41,537 nucleotides of DNA from Actinoplanes sp. TFC3 (GTDB taxonomy: Bacteria; Actinomycetota; Actinomycetes; Mycobacteriales; Micromonosporaceae), in NCBI RefSeq assembly GCF_001553785.1, contig NZ_LOJP01000001.1, positions 1,853,026-1,894,562 of the forward strand. The letters are read 5' to 3'. The notes below the pieces were generated by a model that saw nothing but the letters and a program-made list of their open reading frames with translations, ran no database searches and was not told the DNA's origin. A program made the position numbers and the translations under genes. Positions 1-8,501 of this stretch are shown here, piece after piece; position 1 is the first letter of the stretch; every line of letters begins with the position of its first letter.

Positions 1-819
1 CGCGGGCGGCGGGGCGGGCGGGGCGCTCGGGGTCGGGGCCACGTCGACGTCGTGCACGAGCAGTTCCTCGGTGAACTGACCGGCGCGGGTGAGCAGCTCG
101 CCGCCCGCGGTCACGATCATCGAGTCGCCGTCGAAGACCAACTCGTCCTGGCCGCCCACCATGTTGACGTAGGCCACGGTGGCGCCGGCCTCTGCGGCTC
201 GGCGTTGGACCAGCGGCAGGCGGGCATTGTCCTTGTTGAGCTCGTACGGCGAAGCATTGATGTTGACCACGAGCCCGACCCCCGCCCGCCGCGCGGCGGC
301 GAACGGACCGCCCGCCTGCCACAGGTCCTCGCACACGGTCAGGGCCACGTCGACACCGCCGAAGCGCACGACGGTCAGCGCGGTCCCCGGCTCGAAGTAG
401 CGGTCCTCGTCGAACACCCCGTAGTTGGGCAGGTGGTGCTTGTAGTAGGTGGCGGCAATCTCCCCGCCCAGCAGCAGCGCCGAGGCATCGCGCCGGCCGC
501 TGCCCTTGACCGCCGCCGAGCTGGTCGGGGCGGGGCCGTCGGCGTCGACGTAGCCGACCACCACTGCCACCTCGCCGAGACCGTCGGCGGCCAGGTCGGC
601 GGCCAGCGTGCGCAACGCGTGCTGGGAGGCCACCACGAGGGACTCGCGGAACACGAGGTCCTCGATTGGATAACCGGTCAGCATCATCTCCGGGAACGCG
701 ACCAGCTGGGCACCGGCGTCGGCCGCGCGGCGGGTCCACCGGCGCACCGCGGCGGCATTGCCGGCGATGTCACCGACAGTCGGATTCACCTGGGCGAGAG
801 CAAGACGCAACGAGGGCAT
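1..819 (-). CDS. nadE: Glutamine-dependent NAD+ synthetase, N-terminal part (incomplete)
   Basis: Starts at ATG 819 and runs off the left edge, so only about 273 residues are visible. They form the nitrilase-type glutaminase domain that releases ammonia for amidation of deamido-NAD by the C-terminal synthetase domain, which is not in the window. The catalytic triad can be read: Glu44 in FPEMMLTGYP, Lys127 in YYKHHLPNYG and Cys163 in TVCEDLW. The last visible residues are Pro/Ala-rich, probably the start of an inter-domain linker. It is divergent from glnA2 across a 151-base gap. The long plus-strand frame over this gene is its shadow. Confidence 0.92.
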   Translation of the reverse strand, partial: MPSLRLALAQVNPTVGDIAGNAAAVRRWTRRAADAGAQLVAFPEMMLTGYPIEDLVFRESLVVASQHALRTLAADLAADGLGEVAVVVGYVDADGPAPTSSAAVKGSGRRDASALLLGGEIAATYYKHHLPNYGVFDEDRYFEPGTALTVVRFGGVDVALTVCEDLWQAGGPFAAARRAGVGLVVNINASPYELNKDNARLPLVQRRAAEAGATVAYVNMVGGQDELVFDGDSMIVTAGGELLTRAGQFTEELLVHDVDVAPTPSAPPAPPPA

Positions 820-911
820 GCCCCTATTCTTCCCACAGCGTTGCCATCCCATCCCGCCTTACCCTGGGCCCGGGGCATTACCCCAAGCGGCACGCGCGTG
901 GATTGGTCAGC

Positions 912-927
912 GTAATCTCGGCGTAAC
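912..927 (+). promoter_or_regulatory. Possible GlnR half-site upstream of glnA2
   Basis: GTAAT and GTAAC are separated by exactly 6 bases, the a-site/b-site spacing of actinobacterial GlnR boxes. They lie 44 bases before the glnA2 start in the nadE-glnA2 divergent region. The second half is only 4/5 to the GaAAc consensus and no second a/b pair follows, so this is weak. Confidence 0.3.
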
Positions 928-970
928 GGGACCGGGAGAGACTGGGCACCGGCAAGCCTGAGGGGACGAC

Positions 971-2323
971 GTGGACCGACAGCAGGAGTTCGTGCTTCGC
1001 ACGCTTGAGGAGCGCGACATCCGTTTTGTCCGGCTTTGGTTCACCGATGTGCTGGGCACCCTGAAGAGCGTCTCCGTGGCCCCGGCCGAGCTCGAGTCCG
1101 CCTTCGAGGAGGGCATGGGCATCGACGGCTCGGCGATCGAGGGCTTTGCCCGGGTCTCCGAGTCCGACATGGTGGCGATGCCCGACCCGACCACCTTCCA
1201 GGTTTTCCCGTTCGAGGGCGGGGTCAGCGGGGAGAGCGCGCGGATCTTCTGCGACATCCTGCTGCCCGACGGCAGCGCGGCCTGGGCCGACCCGCGCCAC
1301 GTGCTGCGCCGGATGCTGGCCAAGGCCGCCGAGAAGGGCTTCACCTTCTACACCCACCCGGAGATCGAGTTCTTCCTGGTGCAGGACGGGCCGCTGGACG
1401 GCTCGGTGCCGGTGCCGGTCGACGGCGGCGGTTACTTCGACCACACCACGCACTCGGTGGCGCGTGACTTCCGGCGCCAGGCGGTGCTCGCGCTGGAGCG
1501 CATCGGCATCTCGGTGGAGTTCAGTCACCACGAGGTCGCGCCCGGCCAGCAGGAGATCGACCTGCGCTACGCCGACGCGCTGACCACCGCCGACAACATC
1601 ATGACGTTCCGGCACGTGGTCAAGGAGGTCGCGCTGTCGCAGGGCGTGCGCGCGACGTTCATGCCCAAGCCATTCACCGACCAGCCCGGCAGCGGCATGC
1701 ACACCCACCTGTCGCTGTTCGAGGGCGAGCGCAACGCGTTCTACGACGCCGAGGACCCGCTCAAGCTGTCCAAGACGGCCCGCGCGTTCATCGCCGGCCT
1801 GCTCGTGCACGCCCGCGAGTACACGGCCGTCACCAACCAGTGGGTCAACTCCTACAAGCGGCTGTTCCCGATGCAGTTGCCCGACCGGATCACCGAGTCG
1901 CCGGCGTTCGTCAGCTGGGGTGCGCTCAACCGCTCGGCGCTGGTGCGCGTGCCCGCGTTCGGCAAGCCCGGCTCGGCGCGCGTCGAGGTGCGCTCGCTTG
2001 ACTCGGCGACCAACCCCTACCTCGCCTTCGCGGTGATGCTCGGTGCCGGTCTCAAGGGCATCGAGGAGGGCTATGAGCTGCCGCCGGGCGCCGAGGACGA
2101 CGTCTGGTCGCTGTCGGCCCAGGAACGCAAGGCGATGGGGTACGACTCCCTGCCGGAAAACTTGTCCGAGGCGATCGATGTGATGGCCAAGTCGGAGCTG
2201 ATCCCCGAGGTGCTGGGCGAGCACGTGTTCGACTTCTTCCTGCGCAACAAGCGCCAGGAGTGGGAGCAATACCGCCGCGAGGTCACGCCGTACGAGCGCC
2301 AGCGCTACCTCGGCAGCCTTTAG
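971..2323 (+). CDS. glnA2: Glutamine synthetase-like protein GlnA2 (possible gamma-glutamylpolyamine synthetase)
   Basis: 450 aa, GTG start at 971 preceded by a G-rich SD (GAGGGG). The type-I glutamine synthetase fold is clear: GIDGSAIEGF, the metal/glutamate-binding EIEFFLV, SHHEVAPGQQEID, the ATP-site segment MPKPFTDQPGSGMHTH, NSYKRL and RVEVRSLD. The region corresponding to the adenylylation loop reads DDVWSLSAQE, with Trp379 where GlnA1 has Tyr402, so GlnE should not adenylylate it there. By position and type it corresponds to M. tuberculosis GlnA2 (Rv2222c) and Streptomyces GlnA2. The Streptomyces protein has been described as a gamma-glutamylpolyamine synthetase rather than a glutamine producer. 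The adjacent GNAT and amidotransferase fit that reading, but substrate specificity cannot be decided here. Confidence 0.93.
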   Translation: MDRQQEFVLRTLEERDIRFVRLWFTDVLGTLKSVSVAPAELESAFEEGMGIDGSAIEGFARVSESDMVAMPDPTTFQVFPFEGGVSGESARIFCDILLPDGSAAWADPRHVLRRMLAKAAEKGFTFYTHPEIEFFLVQDGPLDGSVPVPVDGGGYFDHTTHSVARDFRRQAVLALERIGISVEFSHHEVAPGQQEIDLRYADALTTADNIMTFRHVVKEVALSQGVRATFMPKPFTDQPGSGMHTHLSLFEGERNAFYDAEDPLKLSKTARAFIAGLLVHAREYTAVTNQWVNSYKRLFPMQLPDRITESPAFVSWGALNRSALVRVPAFGKPGSARVEVRSLDSATNPYLAFAVMLGAGLKGIEEGYELPPGAEDDVWSLSAQERKAMGYDSLPENLSEAIDVMAKSELIPEVLGEHVFDFFLRNKRQEWEQYRREVTPYERQRYLGSL

Positions 2324-2427
2324 CGGCTGTTGCGACCCGCGAGGCGAAACCGAAGCCAATATCGTTTGAGCAGCACCGATCCGATACCGTGCCTCCCAAC
2401 ATCGCAAGGTTCTGAGGGGGAACGGTC

Positions 2428-2853
2428 GTGCTGGAAAATCTGCTCGAGGGTGCTGGGCGCAGCATCGTGTTCGGAGCGCTGGGCATCGCTCTGATGGCGG
2501 TTGGCTTCGTGCTGGTCGACCTGCTCACCCCCGGCAAGCTGCGCGACCTGATCTGGGTCGACAAGAACCGCAACGCCGCCATGCTGCTGGCCGCCAACCA
2601 GCTCGGCATCGCGTTGATCGTGTTCACTGCGGTGTTCACCAGCTACGAGAACTTCACCGAGGGTCTGGTGTCGACCGCGCTGTTCGGCGTGCTCGGCATC
2701 GCGGTGATGGGCCTGGCGTTCGTGGTGCTCGACTGGATGACCCCTGGCAAGCTGGGTGAAGTCATCTGCAGCGAGGACCGTCACCCCGGCGCGATCGTCA
2801 GCGCGGCCTCGCACTTCGGCGCCGCCCTCATCGTGTGTGCCTGCATTGCTTAG
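2428..2853 (+). CDS. DUF350 (UPF0719-type) integral membrane protein
   Basis: 141 aa, GTG start with SD TGAGGGGG about 7 bases upstream. Four hydrophobic helices form two repeated halves, each ending in a related motif (LVDLLTPGKLRDLIW near residues 30-45, VLDWMTPGKLGEVIC near 100-114). This internal duplication is characteristic of DUF350. Function is unknown for the family; it is often found near glutathionylspermidine-synthase-like ligases and polyamine genes, which is of interest next to GlnA2 and a BltD-like GNAT. Its TAG stop is also the first half of the -10 element of the next gene. Confidence 0.8.
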   Translation: MLENLLEGAGRSIVFGALGIALMAVGFVLVDLLTPGKLRDLIWVDKNRNAAMLLAANQLGIALIVFTAVFTSYENFTEGLVSTALFGVLGIAVMGLAFVVLDWMTPGKLGEVICSEDRHPGAIVSAASHFGAALIVCACIA

Positions 2854-2856
2854 GCT
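2851..2856 (+). promoter_or_regulatory. Leaderless -10 element TAGGCT for the GNAT gene
   Basis: TAGGCT ends 6 bases before ATG 2863 and no SD is present, the layout of a leaderless actinobacterial promoter. Its first three bases are the stop codon of the DUF350 gene. Confidence 0.5.
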
Positions 2857-2862
2857 GCGCGG

Positions 2863-3306
2863 ATGATCGTCGATCTCGATCCGGTGACGAAGGACAACTG
2901 GCGGGCGCTGACCAAGCTGAGCGTGCACCCCGATCAGCGCGAGTTCGTCGCCGACGTCACGTACTACCTGGCCATGTGCGCGTACGGCGAGCTGTGGCAT
3001 CCGCTCGCGGTGACCGTGAACGGCCAGGTTGCTGGGTTCTGCATGTGGGCAGTGGACGAGGATCGCAGCCGGTGGATCGGCGGCGTGGTGGTCGATGAGT
3101 CCCGCCAGCGCCAGGGCATCGGGCGCTCGCTGGTGACCACCCTGCGCGACCGCCTCGCCGCCGAGCCGGGCACCCCCAATGTGGCGCTGAGCTATCAGCC
3201 CGCCAACACCGCGGCGCGCTCGCTCTACCTGGCTCTCGGGTTCGTGGAGACCGGCGAGACCGAGGACGACGAGGTCGTGGCGAGGTGGACACCGCCCACC
3301 AGTTAG
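2863..3306 (+). CDS. GNAT acetyltransferase, resembles spermine/spermidine acetyltransferase BltD
   Basis: 147 aa. The acetyl-CoA pyrophosphate loop is RQRQGIGRSL at about residues 83-92, followed by the C-terminal GNAT signature NTAARSLYLALGF. The N-terminal layout (a short helix ending near HPDQREFVA, then HPLAVTVNGQVAGFCMW) resembles what I recall of Bacillus BltD/SSAT-type diamine acetyltransferases. Start ATG 2863 has no SD but carries a -10 hexamer 6 bases upstream, suggesting leaderless translation. Neighbours are DUF350 and a class-I amidotransferase. The polyamine assignment is inference from resemblance and context; the GNAT fold itself is clear. Confidence 0.85.
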   Translation: MIVDLDPVTKDNWRALTKLSVHPDQREFVADVTYYLAMCAYGELWHPLAVTVNGQVAGFCMWAVDEDRSRWIGGVVVDESRQRQGIGRSLVTTLRDRLAAEPGTPNVALSYQPANTAARSLYLALGFVETGETEDDEVVARWTPPTS

Positions 3307-3309
3307 CCT
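3304..3309 (+). promoter_or_regulatory. Leaderless -10 element TAGCCT for the amidotransferase gene
   Basis: TAGCCT ends 6 bases before GTG 3316 with no SD. Its TAG is the stop codon of the GNAT gene, exactly the arrangement seen one gene earlier. Confidence 0.5.
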
Positions 3310-3315
3310 CGTCGG

Positions 3316-4089
3316 GTGGGTAGAGCACTGGTGGTCGAGAACGACCCGACGGATGATCTGCGCCGGCTCGGGGACTGGTTTGCCGAGGCGGGGCTGGAGC
3401 TGACGGTCGTGCGCCCGCACGCCGGGGAGCCGTTGCCCGAGACCCTCGACGATTACCTGGCGCTGGTGGTGCTGGGCGGTGACCAGAGCGCCTACTCCAC
3501 CGAGCAGGGGCCGTGGTTCCCGGCCCTCGAAGGTCTGCTGCGCAAGGCGGTGCGCCACCACGTGCCGACGCTGGGTGTGTGCCTGGGCGCCCAGTTGCTC
3601 GCCCAGGCCCACGGCGGCCTGGTCGAGCGCAGCACCTCCGGGCCGGAGATCGGACCCGCGTTGGTCGGGCGGCGCGACGCGGCCGACACCGACCCGCTGT
3701 TCAAATGGGTGCCGCTGCTGCCCGACGTGGTGCAGTGGCACAGCGACGAGATCACCGAGCTGCCCATCGGCGCGGTGCTGCTCGCCGCGTCGAGCCGCTA
3801 TCCGCACCAGGCGTTCCGCCTCGGCGACCGGGCCTGGGGCGTGCAGTTCCACATCGAGTGCGACGTCGACATGATCACCGCCTGGACGGAGTCCGACAGC
3901 GAGGTCATCGAGGAGCTGGGCTTCGACCCGGACAGCGTGATCGCCGCGACCGCCGGGGTGCTCGCCGACGTGGAGGAGGTGTGGCAGCCCTTCGCCGCCC
4001 GCTTCGCCGCGCTGGCCAAGGGCGAGCTGCCCGGCGCCGACATCCCCGCGCCTGGCACCCCGCGCACCCTGCCGCTGCTGGGTCAGTGA
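3316..4089 (+). CDS. Class-I glutamine amidotransferase domain protein (GuaA/PuuD-like)
   Basis: 257 aa, GTG start. Triad of the GATase1 family: Cys89 in GVCLGAQLL, His179 and Glu181 in GVQFHIE. There is no synthetase domain, so it is a stand-alone amidotransferase or gamma-glutamyl hydrolase. Annotation pipelines usually call such proteins GMP-synthase-like. Given GlnA2 upstream, a PuuD-like role (hydrolysing gamma-glutamyl intermediates) is a reasonable alternative. The last about 60 residues form a helical extension (DVEEVWQPFAARFAALAKG). The stop is one base before the glnE start, so the two are probably cotranscribed. Confidence 0.88.
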   Translation: MGRALVVENDPTDDLRRLGDWFAEAGLELTVVRPHAGEPLPETLDDYLALVVLGGDQSAYSTEQGPWFPALEGLLRKAVRHHVPTLGVCLGAQLLAQAHGGLVERSTSGPEIGPALVGRRDAADTDPLFKWVPLLPDVVQWHSDEITELPIGAVLLAASSRYPHQAFRLGDRAWGVQFHIECDVDMITAWTESDSEVIEELGFDPDSVIAATAGVLADVEEVWQPFAARFAALAKGELPGADIPAPGTPRTLPLLGQ

Positions 4090-4090
4090 C

Positions 4091-7000
4091 GTGACCAGGC
4101 CCAGCCGGCTCGCCCGCTTCGGCTTCGCCGACAACGGCTCCCGGGCCGCCGACCTGCTCGGCCCGGAAGGGCTGGGGCTGTGGGACGCCGGCTTGCAGGA
4201 GCCGGTCAGCACGCAGGCCACCGAGCTGATCCACTCGCTGTCGCGTGCCGCCGACCCCAACCTGGCACTGCGCCAGCTGCACCGGATGGTCGAGACGGCC
4301 ACCCGGGAGGCCCGGCGCAGCAGCGGCGGCCCGGTGCAGGCGGCCGACGGGGAGATCGCCGGCAGCCCGGTCACCGAGACCATCCTGTCCGCGCTCAGCG
4401 AGGACGCGGGGCTGCGCCGGCGGCTGGTGTCGGTGCTGGGCGCCTCCAGCGCGCTCGGCGACCACCTGGTGGCCAACTCCGAGCAGTGGCGGGTGCTGGC
4501 CACCGGCAAGACCGGGCTGCCGCCCAACGCCGACGGGCATCTGGAGTTCGAGCCCGGCGGGGATGGCGGGCCGCCGGCGGTGCCGGCGCTGCGGGCGGCG
4601 TACCGGATGGCGTTGCTGCGCATCGTGGCGGCCGATCTCACCGGCGGCCGCGGGCTCGAACCGACGATGGCGGCGTTGTCGCAGCTCGCGGACGAGACGC
4701 TCGGGGCGGCGTACCGGATAGCTGTCGATGGTCTTGCGCAGAGCGTGAGCGAACCACGCCTGGCGGTGGTGGCGATGGGTAAGTGCGGCGGGAACGAGCT
4801 GAATTACGTCTCCGATGTGGACGTGATCTTCGTGGTGGCCGGGGACGAGGATCTGTCGGCGGGTGCGACGGTCGCGGCCCGGCTGATCGAGATCTGCGGG
4901 CAGGTGGCGTGGCAGGTCGACGCGGCGCTGCGCCCCGAGGGCAACCGGGGGCCGCTGGTTCGCACGCTGGCAAGCCACCAGGCCTACTATCGGCGCTGGG
5001 CACGGACGTGGGAGTTCCAGGCGCTGCTCAAGGCCCGCCCGGCGGCCGGTGACCTGGGGCTCGCCCAGGAGTGGATCGACGATCTCGCGCCGCTGGTGTG
5101 GCAAGCGGCCGAACGCCCCGAGGCGGTCGCGGACGTGCGGGACATGCGCCGCAAGATCATTGAGAACGTGCCCCGGGCCGAGGTGGACCGCGAGATCAAG
5201 CGGGGTCCTGGCGGTCTGCGCGACATCGAGTTCGCCGTGCAACTGTTGCAGCTCGTGCACGGGCGCATCGACGAGACATTGCGTTCGACAGGCACCCTTC
5301 CCGCGTTGCGTGCCCTGGTCGCCGGGGGATACGTCGGTCGCGAGGACGGCGAGACGCTGCTGCACGGCTACCGCTTCCTGCGCGACGTCGAGCATCGCCT
5401 GCAACTGCAGAATCTGCGCCGCACCCACACCATTCCCGACGACCCGAAGGCGCTGCGCTGGCTCGCCGCCTCGCTCGGCTACCGCGCGGACCCCGGGCGC
5501 GACGCGGTGCAGGCGTTCCGCTCGGACTGGATCGGCCATGCCGCCCAGGTCCGCCGGCTGCACGCCAAGCTGCTCTACCGCCCGCTGTTGGAGGCCGTCG
5601 CCAGGGTGCCCGCCGAGGCGCTGCGGATGACGCCCGAGTCGGCCGGCCGGCGCCTGGAGGTGCTGGGCTTCGCCGACCCGGCTGGGGCGCTGCGCCACCT
5701 GCAGGCGCTTACCGGCGGGGTGAGCCGCACCGCGGCGATCCAGCGCACCCTGCTGCCGATGCTGCTGCAGGACTTCGCGGACGCCCCCGAACCCGACCGC
5801 GGCCTGCTCAACTACCGGCACGTGTCGGACAAGCTGGGCAGCACCCCGTGGTATCTGCGGTTGTTGCGCGACGGCGGCCCGGTCGCGCGGCGGCTGGCCC
5901 GGGTGCTGGGCCTGTCGCGCTACGCCACCGACCTGCTCACCCGTGACCCGGAGGCGCTGCGGCTGCTGGCCGACGACGCCGAGCTGCTGCCGCGGGGCCG
6001 CGACGCCTTGCGCGACGGGTTCGTGGCCGCCGCCGACCGGCACCTGCGCGACGGCGTGACCGATCCGGCCCCGGCGATCGCCGCGATCCGGGCCATGCGC
6101 CGGCGTGAGCTGTTCCGGCTGGCCTGCGCCGACCTGCTCAGCCAGGCCGGGGAACTCGCCCCGGACGAGCCGCTCGACGTGCAGCGCATCGGCATCGCGC
6201 TCTCCGACGTCACCGACGCCACCCTGGCCGCCGCGCTGCACGTGGCCCGCCGGGTGCACCCCGGGCCCGAGGACCTGCGCTTCGCGGTGATCGGGGTGGG
6301 CCGCCTGGGCAGCTACGAGATGAGCTACCCGTCCGACGCCGACGTGCTGTTCGTCTACTCCGGCACCAAGCAGGCCAGCTCGGCCGCGCAAGCCATCGCC
6401 GAGGAGATGCGCCGCACGCTCAGTGCCCCGGCCCCCGACCCGCCGCTGGGCATCGACGCCGACCTGCGACCCGAGGGCCGGCAAGGTCCGCTGGTGCGCA
6501 GCCTGAACGCGTACACGCAGTACTACGCGCGCTGGTCGCGGGTGTGGGAGTCGCAGGCGTTGCTGCGGGCCCGGTTCGTGTGCGGGGATGAGGAACTGGG
6601 CCGCGAGTTCGAGCAGCTCGCCGACCCGGTGCGCTACCCGGATGGCGGGCTCACCCGCGAGCAGGTCGTGGAGATCCGGCGGATCAAGGCGCGGGTGGAG
6701 ACCGAGCGGCTGCCGCGCGGCGCGGACCCGAACACCCACACCAAGCTGGGCCGCGGCGGGCTTGCGGACGTGGAGTGGGCGGTGCAACTGATCCAGCTGC
6801 GGCACGCGTACGCGCTGGCCGAGCTGCGTCGTACCCGGACGCTGGAAGCTCTTGCCGCCGAGGTCGAGGCGAAGCTGATCGACAAGGTCGACGCGGCGGC
6901 CATGCAGGCCGGATGGACGCTGGCCGCTCAGGTCCGCAACGCGCTCACGCTGGTGCGCGGGCGCCCGACCGATCAGCTACCGCGCCACGGCGTGGAGCTG

Positions 7001-7111
7001 GCCGGCGTCGTGCAACTGCTCGGCGGCGGTGACCCGGGGGAGTTCGTGGACCGGTATCTGCGGCTGACCCGGCGGTCGCGAGCGGCGATGGAACGGGTTC
7101 TCGATGCGTGA
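4091..7111 (+). CDS. glnE: Bifunctional glutamine synthetase adenylyltransferase/adenylyl-removing enzyme
   Basis: 1006 aa, near the usual actinobacterial GlnE length. Two nucleotidyltransferase modules are visible. The N-terminal deadenylylase has GKCGGNELNYVSDVDVIFV at about residues 229-247; the C-terminal adenylylase has GRLGSYEMSYPSDADVLFVY at about 737-756. Each is followed by the paired LRPEG-GPLVR and YY-RW-R-WE-QALL-AR blocks. It controls GlnA1 activity by modifying Tyr402 in that protein's LYDLPPEE motif. GTG start at 4091 lies one base after the amidotransferase stop. Its end overlaps the next gene by 8 bases, linking it to the GT-C genes downstream. Confidence 0.97.
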   Translation: MTRPSRLARFGFADNGSRAADLLGPEGLGLWDAGLQEPVSTQATELIHSLSRAADPNLALRQLHRMVETATREARRSSGGPVQAADGEIAGSPVTETILSALSEDAGLRRRLVSVLGASSALGDHLVANSEQWRVLATGKTGLPPNADGHLEFEPGGDGGPPAVPALRAAYRMALLRIVAADLTGGRGLEPTMAALSQLADETLGAAYRIAVDGLAQSVSEPRLAVVAMGKCGGNELNYVSDVDVIFVVAGDEDLSAGATVAARLIEICGQVAWQVDAALRPEGNRGPLVRTLASHQAYYRRWARTWEFQALLKARPAAGDLGLAQEWIDDLAPLVWQAAERPEAVADVRDMRRKIIENVPRAEVDREIKRGPGGLRDIEFAVQLLQLVHGRIDETLRSTGTLPALRALVAGGYVGREDGETLLHGYRFLRDVEHRLQLQNLRRTHTIPDDPKALRWLAASLGYRADPGRDAVQAFRSDWIGHAAQVRRLHAKLLYRPLLEAVARVPAEALRMTPESAGRRLEVLGFADPAGALRHLQALTGGVSRTAAIQRTLLPMLLQDFADAPEPDRGLLNYRHVSDKLGSTPWYLRLLRDGGPVARRLARVLGLSRYATDLLTRDPEALRLLADDAELLPRGRDALRDGFVAAADRHLRDGVTDPAPAIAAIRAMRRRELFRLACADLLSQAGELAPDEPLDVQRIGIALSDVTDATLAAALHVARRVHPGPEDLRFAVIGVGRLGSYEMSYPSDADVLFVYSGTKQASSAAQAIAEEMRRTLSAPAPDPPLGIDADLRPEGRQGPLVRSLNAYTQYYARWSRVWESQALLRARFVCGDEELGREFEQLADPVRYPDGGLTREQVVEIRRIKARVETERLPRGADPNTHTKLGRGGLADVEWAVQLIQLRHAYALAELRRTRTLEALAAEVEAKLIDKVDAAAMQAGWTLAAQVRNALTLVRGRPTDQLPRHGVELAGVVQLLGGGDPGEFVDRYLRLTRRSRAAMERVLDA

Positions 7112-8501
7112 TCCCGTCCGGCCGATCGTGGCCGCGGCGGTGCTCGCTGTGCTGCTGAGAGTGCCGTTCCTGTTCACCGGCCTCTCGACCGATGAGGGCG
7201 GCTACGCCTATGTGGCCCGCCAGTGGGCCCGCGGCGACCGGCTCTACGACACGGCATGGCTGGACCGGCCGCAGGGGCTGCTGCTGGTCTATCGCGGGCT
7301 GCTCGGGCTCGACGGTTCCGGCTGGACGATCCGCCTGGGCGTCGTGCTGGGCGGCGCGATCATTACTGTGGCGCTGGGGGCGCTCGGAACGCTGCTGGTC
7401 AACCGGGCTACCGGCAGCACGGCGGCGTTTCTGTACGCGGTGCTCGGCGTGGCACCGCACCTGGAAGGCATGACGTTCAACGGCGAGCTGCTGGCCAGCA
7501 TCCCGTCGACGGTGTCCATCGCGCTGCTGGTGTTGTGGTGGCGGCGGTCCCGTTCGGTGTGGTGGCTGCTCGGTGCGGGCCTGCTGGCCGGGGTGGCGCT
7601 GACCATGAAGCAGTCCGGCATCGATGCGCTCCTGGTGGGGCTGGTGCTGGTGGTGCTGCTGCGCCGCGGGTTCCTGTTCTTTGCGGCCGCGACGGTGCCC
7701 CTGCTCGCGTCGGTCGCGCACGGCTTGGCCATCGGCTGGTCCTCCTACTGGGACGCTCTGATCGGCTACCAGCTGTCGGCGATGGGCGGGGACGGTTCCA
7801 ACGCGAGCACCCGCTGGTCCGACCTCGGCCGCCACGCCGGCGACATCGCGCTGGACGTGACGCTGGTGCTGGTGGTGTCGCTGCTCGGCTGGCGGCTGCT
7901 GGACCGCGGCGGGCGCTGGGTGCTCGGTGCCTGGCTGGTCGCCGGGTTCATCGGCATCAACCTCGGTGGTTCGTACTGGCCGCACTACTTCGTCCAGCCG
8001 CTCCCGGCGCTCGTGCTGCTGGCCGCTGCGGCGGTGATCGGGTTGCGCTCGGTGCGGTGGCGCTGGGCTGTGGGTGGGGTGCTGGTCGCGCCCACTCTGG
8101 TGTGGTTGGTCGCGCTCGTACCGATGTCAGCAAGCCGAAGAGCTGACACCATCCCGTACGATGCCCTGGCGCGCCGCGACGATCGGATCGCCACCGTGAT
8201 CAGGGCTTCCACCGCGCCGGACGACCGGATCTACGTGCTGGAGTCCGAGGCTTACCTGTACTTCCGGGCCGACCGGGTGTCGCCCTATCCGTACCTGTGG
8301 GGAAAACCGATCGACAAGATTCCGGACGCGCTGCCGAGGCTGCGCTCGATGCTCGCCTCGCCGGACCGGCCGGCCTTGGTCGTGCTGGACACCCCGCCCG
8401 CCGCGGTCGACCCGCGCGGGGGCCTCGCCGCCGGCCTCGCCGTGTACTACCACCCCGAAACAACTGTCGAAGGTGTGCCGATCCTGCGAGCCAACCCGTG
8501 A
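7104..8501 (+). CDS. GT-C glycosyltransferase, GT39/ArnT-like membrane protein
   Basis: 465 aa; ATG 7104 lies inside the last codons of glnE. The first external loop carries the acidic DEGGYAYVARQWARG motif at about residues 31-45, typical of dolichyl/polyprenyl-phosphate sugar transferases of the PMT_2/GT39-83 type. About ten hydrophobic helices and a soluble C-terminal tail of roughly 100 residues follow. The expected reaction is sugar transfer from polyprenyl-phosphate on the outer face of the membrane; the acceptor is unknown. First of four coupled membrane glycosyltransferases; the next gene starts inside its stop codon (GTGA). Confidence 0.8.
   Translation: MRDPVRPIVAAAVLAVLLRVPFLFTGLSTDEGGYAYVARQWARGDRLYDTAWLDRPQGLLLVYRGLLGLDGSGWTIRLGVVLGGAIITVALGALGTLLVNRATGSTAAFLYAVLGVAPHLEGMTFNGELLASIPSTVSIALLVLWWRRSRSVWWLLGAGLLAGVALTMKQSGIDALLVGLVLVVLLRRGFLFFAAATVPLLASVAHGLAIGWSSYWDALIGYQLSAMGGDGSNASTRWSDLGRHAGDIALDVTLVLVVSLLGWRLLDRGGRWVLGAWLVAGFIGINLGGSYWPHYFVQPLPALVLLAAAAVIGLRSVRWRWAVGGVLVAPTLVWLVALVPMSASRRADTIPYDALARRDDRIATVIRASTAPDDRIYVLESEAYLYFRADRVSPYPYLWGKPIDKIPDALPRLRSMLASPDRPALVVLDTPPAAVDPRGGLAAGLAVYYHPETTVEGVPILRANP

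Noticed and set aside
52..915. Long plus-strand frame opposite nadE
   Set aside because: Composition is that of the reverse strand of the well-conserved NAD synthetase; no domain and no RBS.
878..2407. 509-codon minus-strand frame opposite glnA2
   Set aside because: Shadow of glnA2; GC-rich codon bias keeps the antisense frame open.
3905..6805. 966-codon minus-strand frame opposite glnE
   Set aside because: Shadow of glnE; low-complexity Gln/Arg/His/Gly product.
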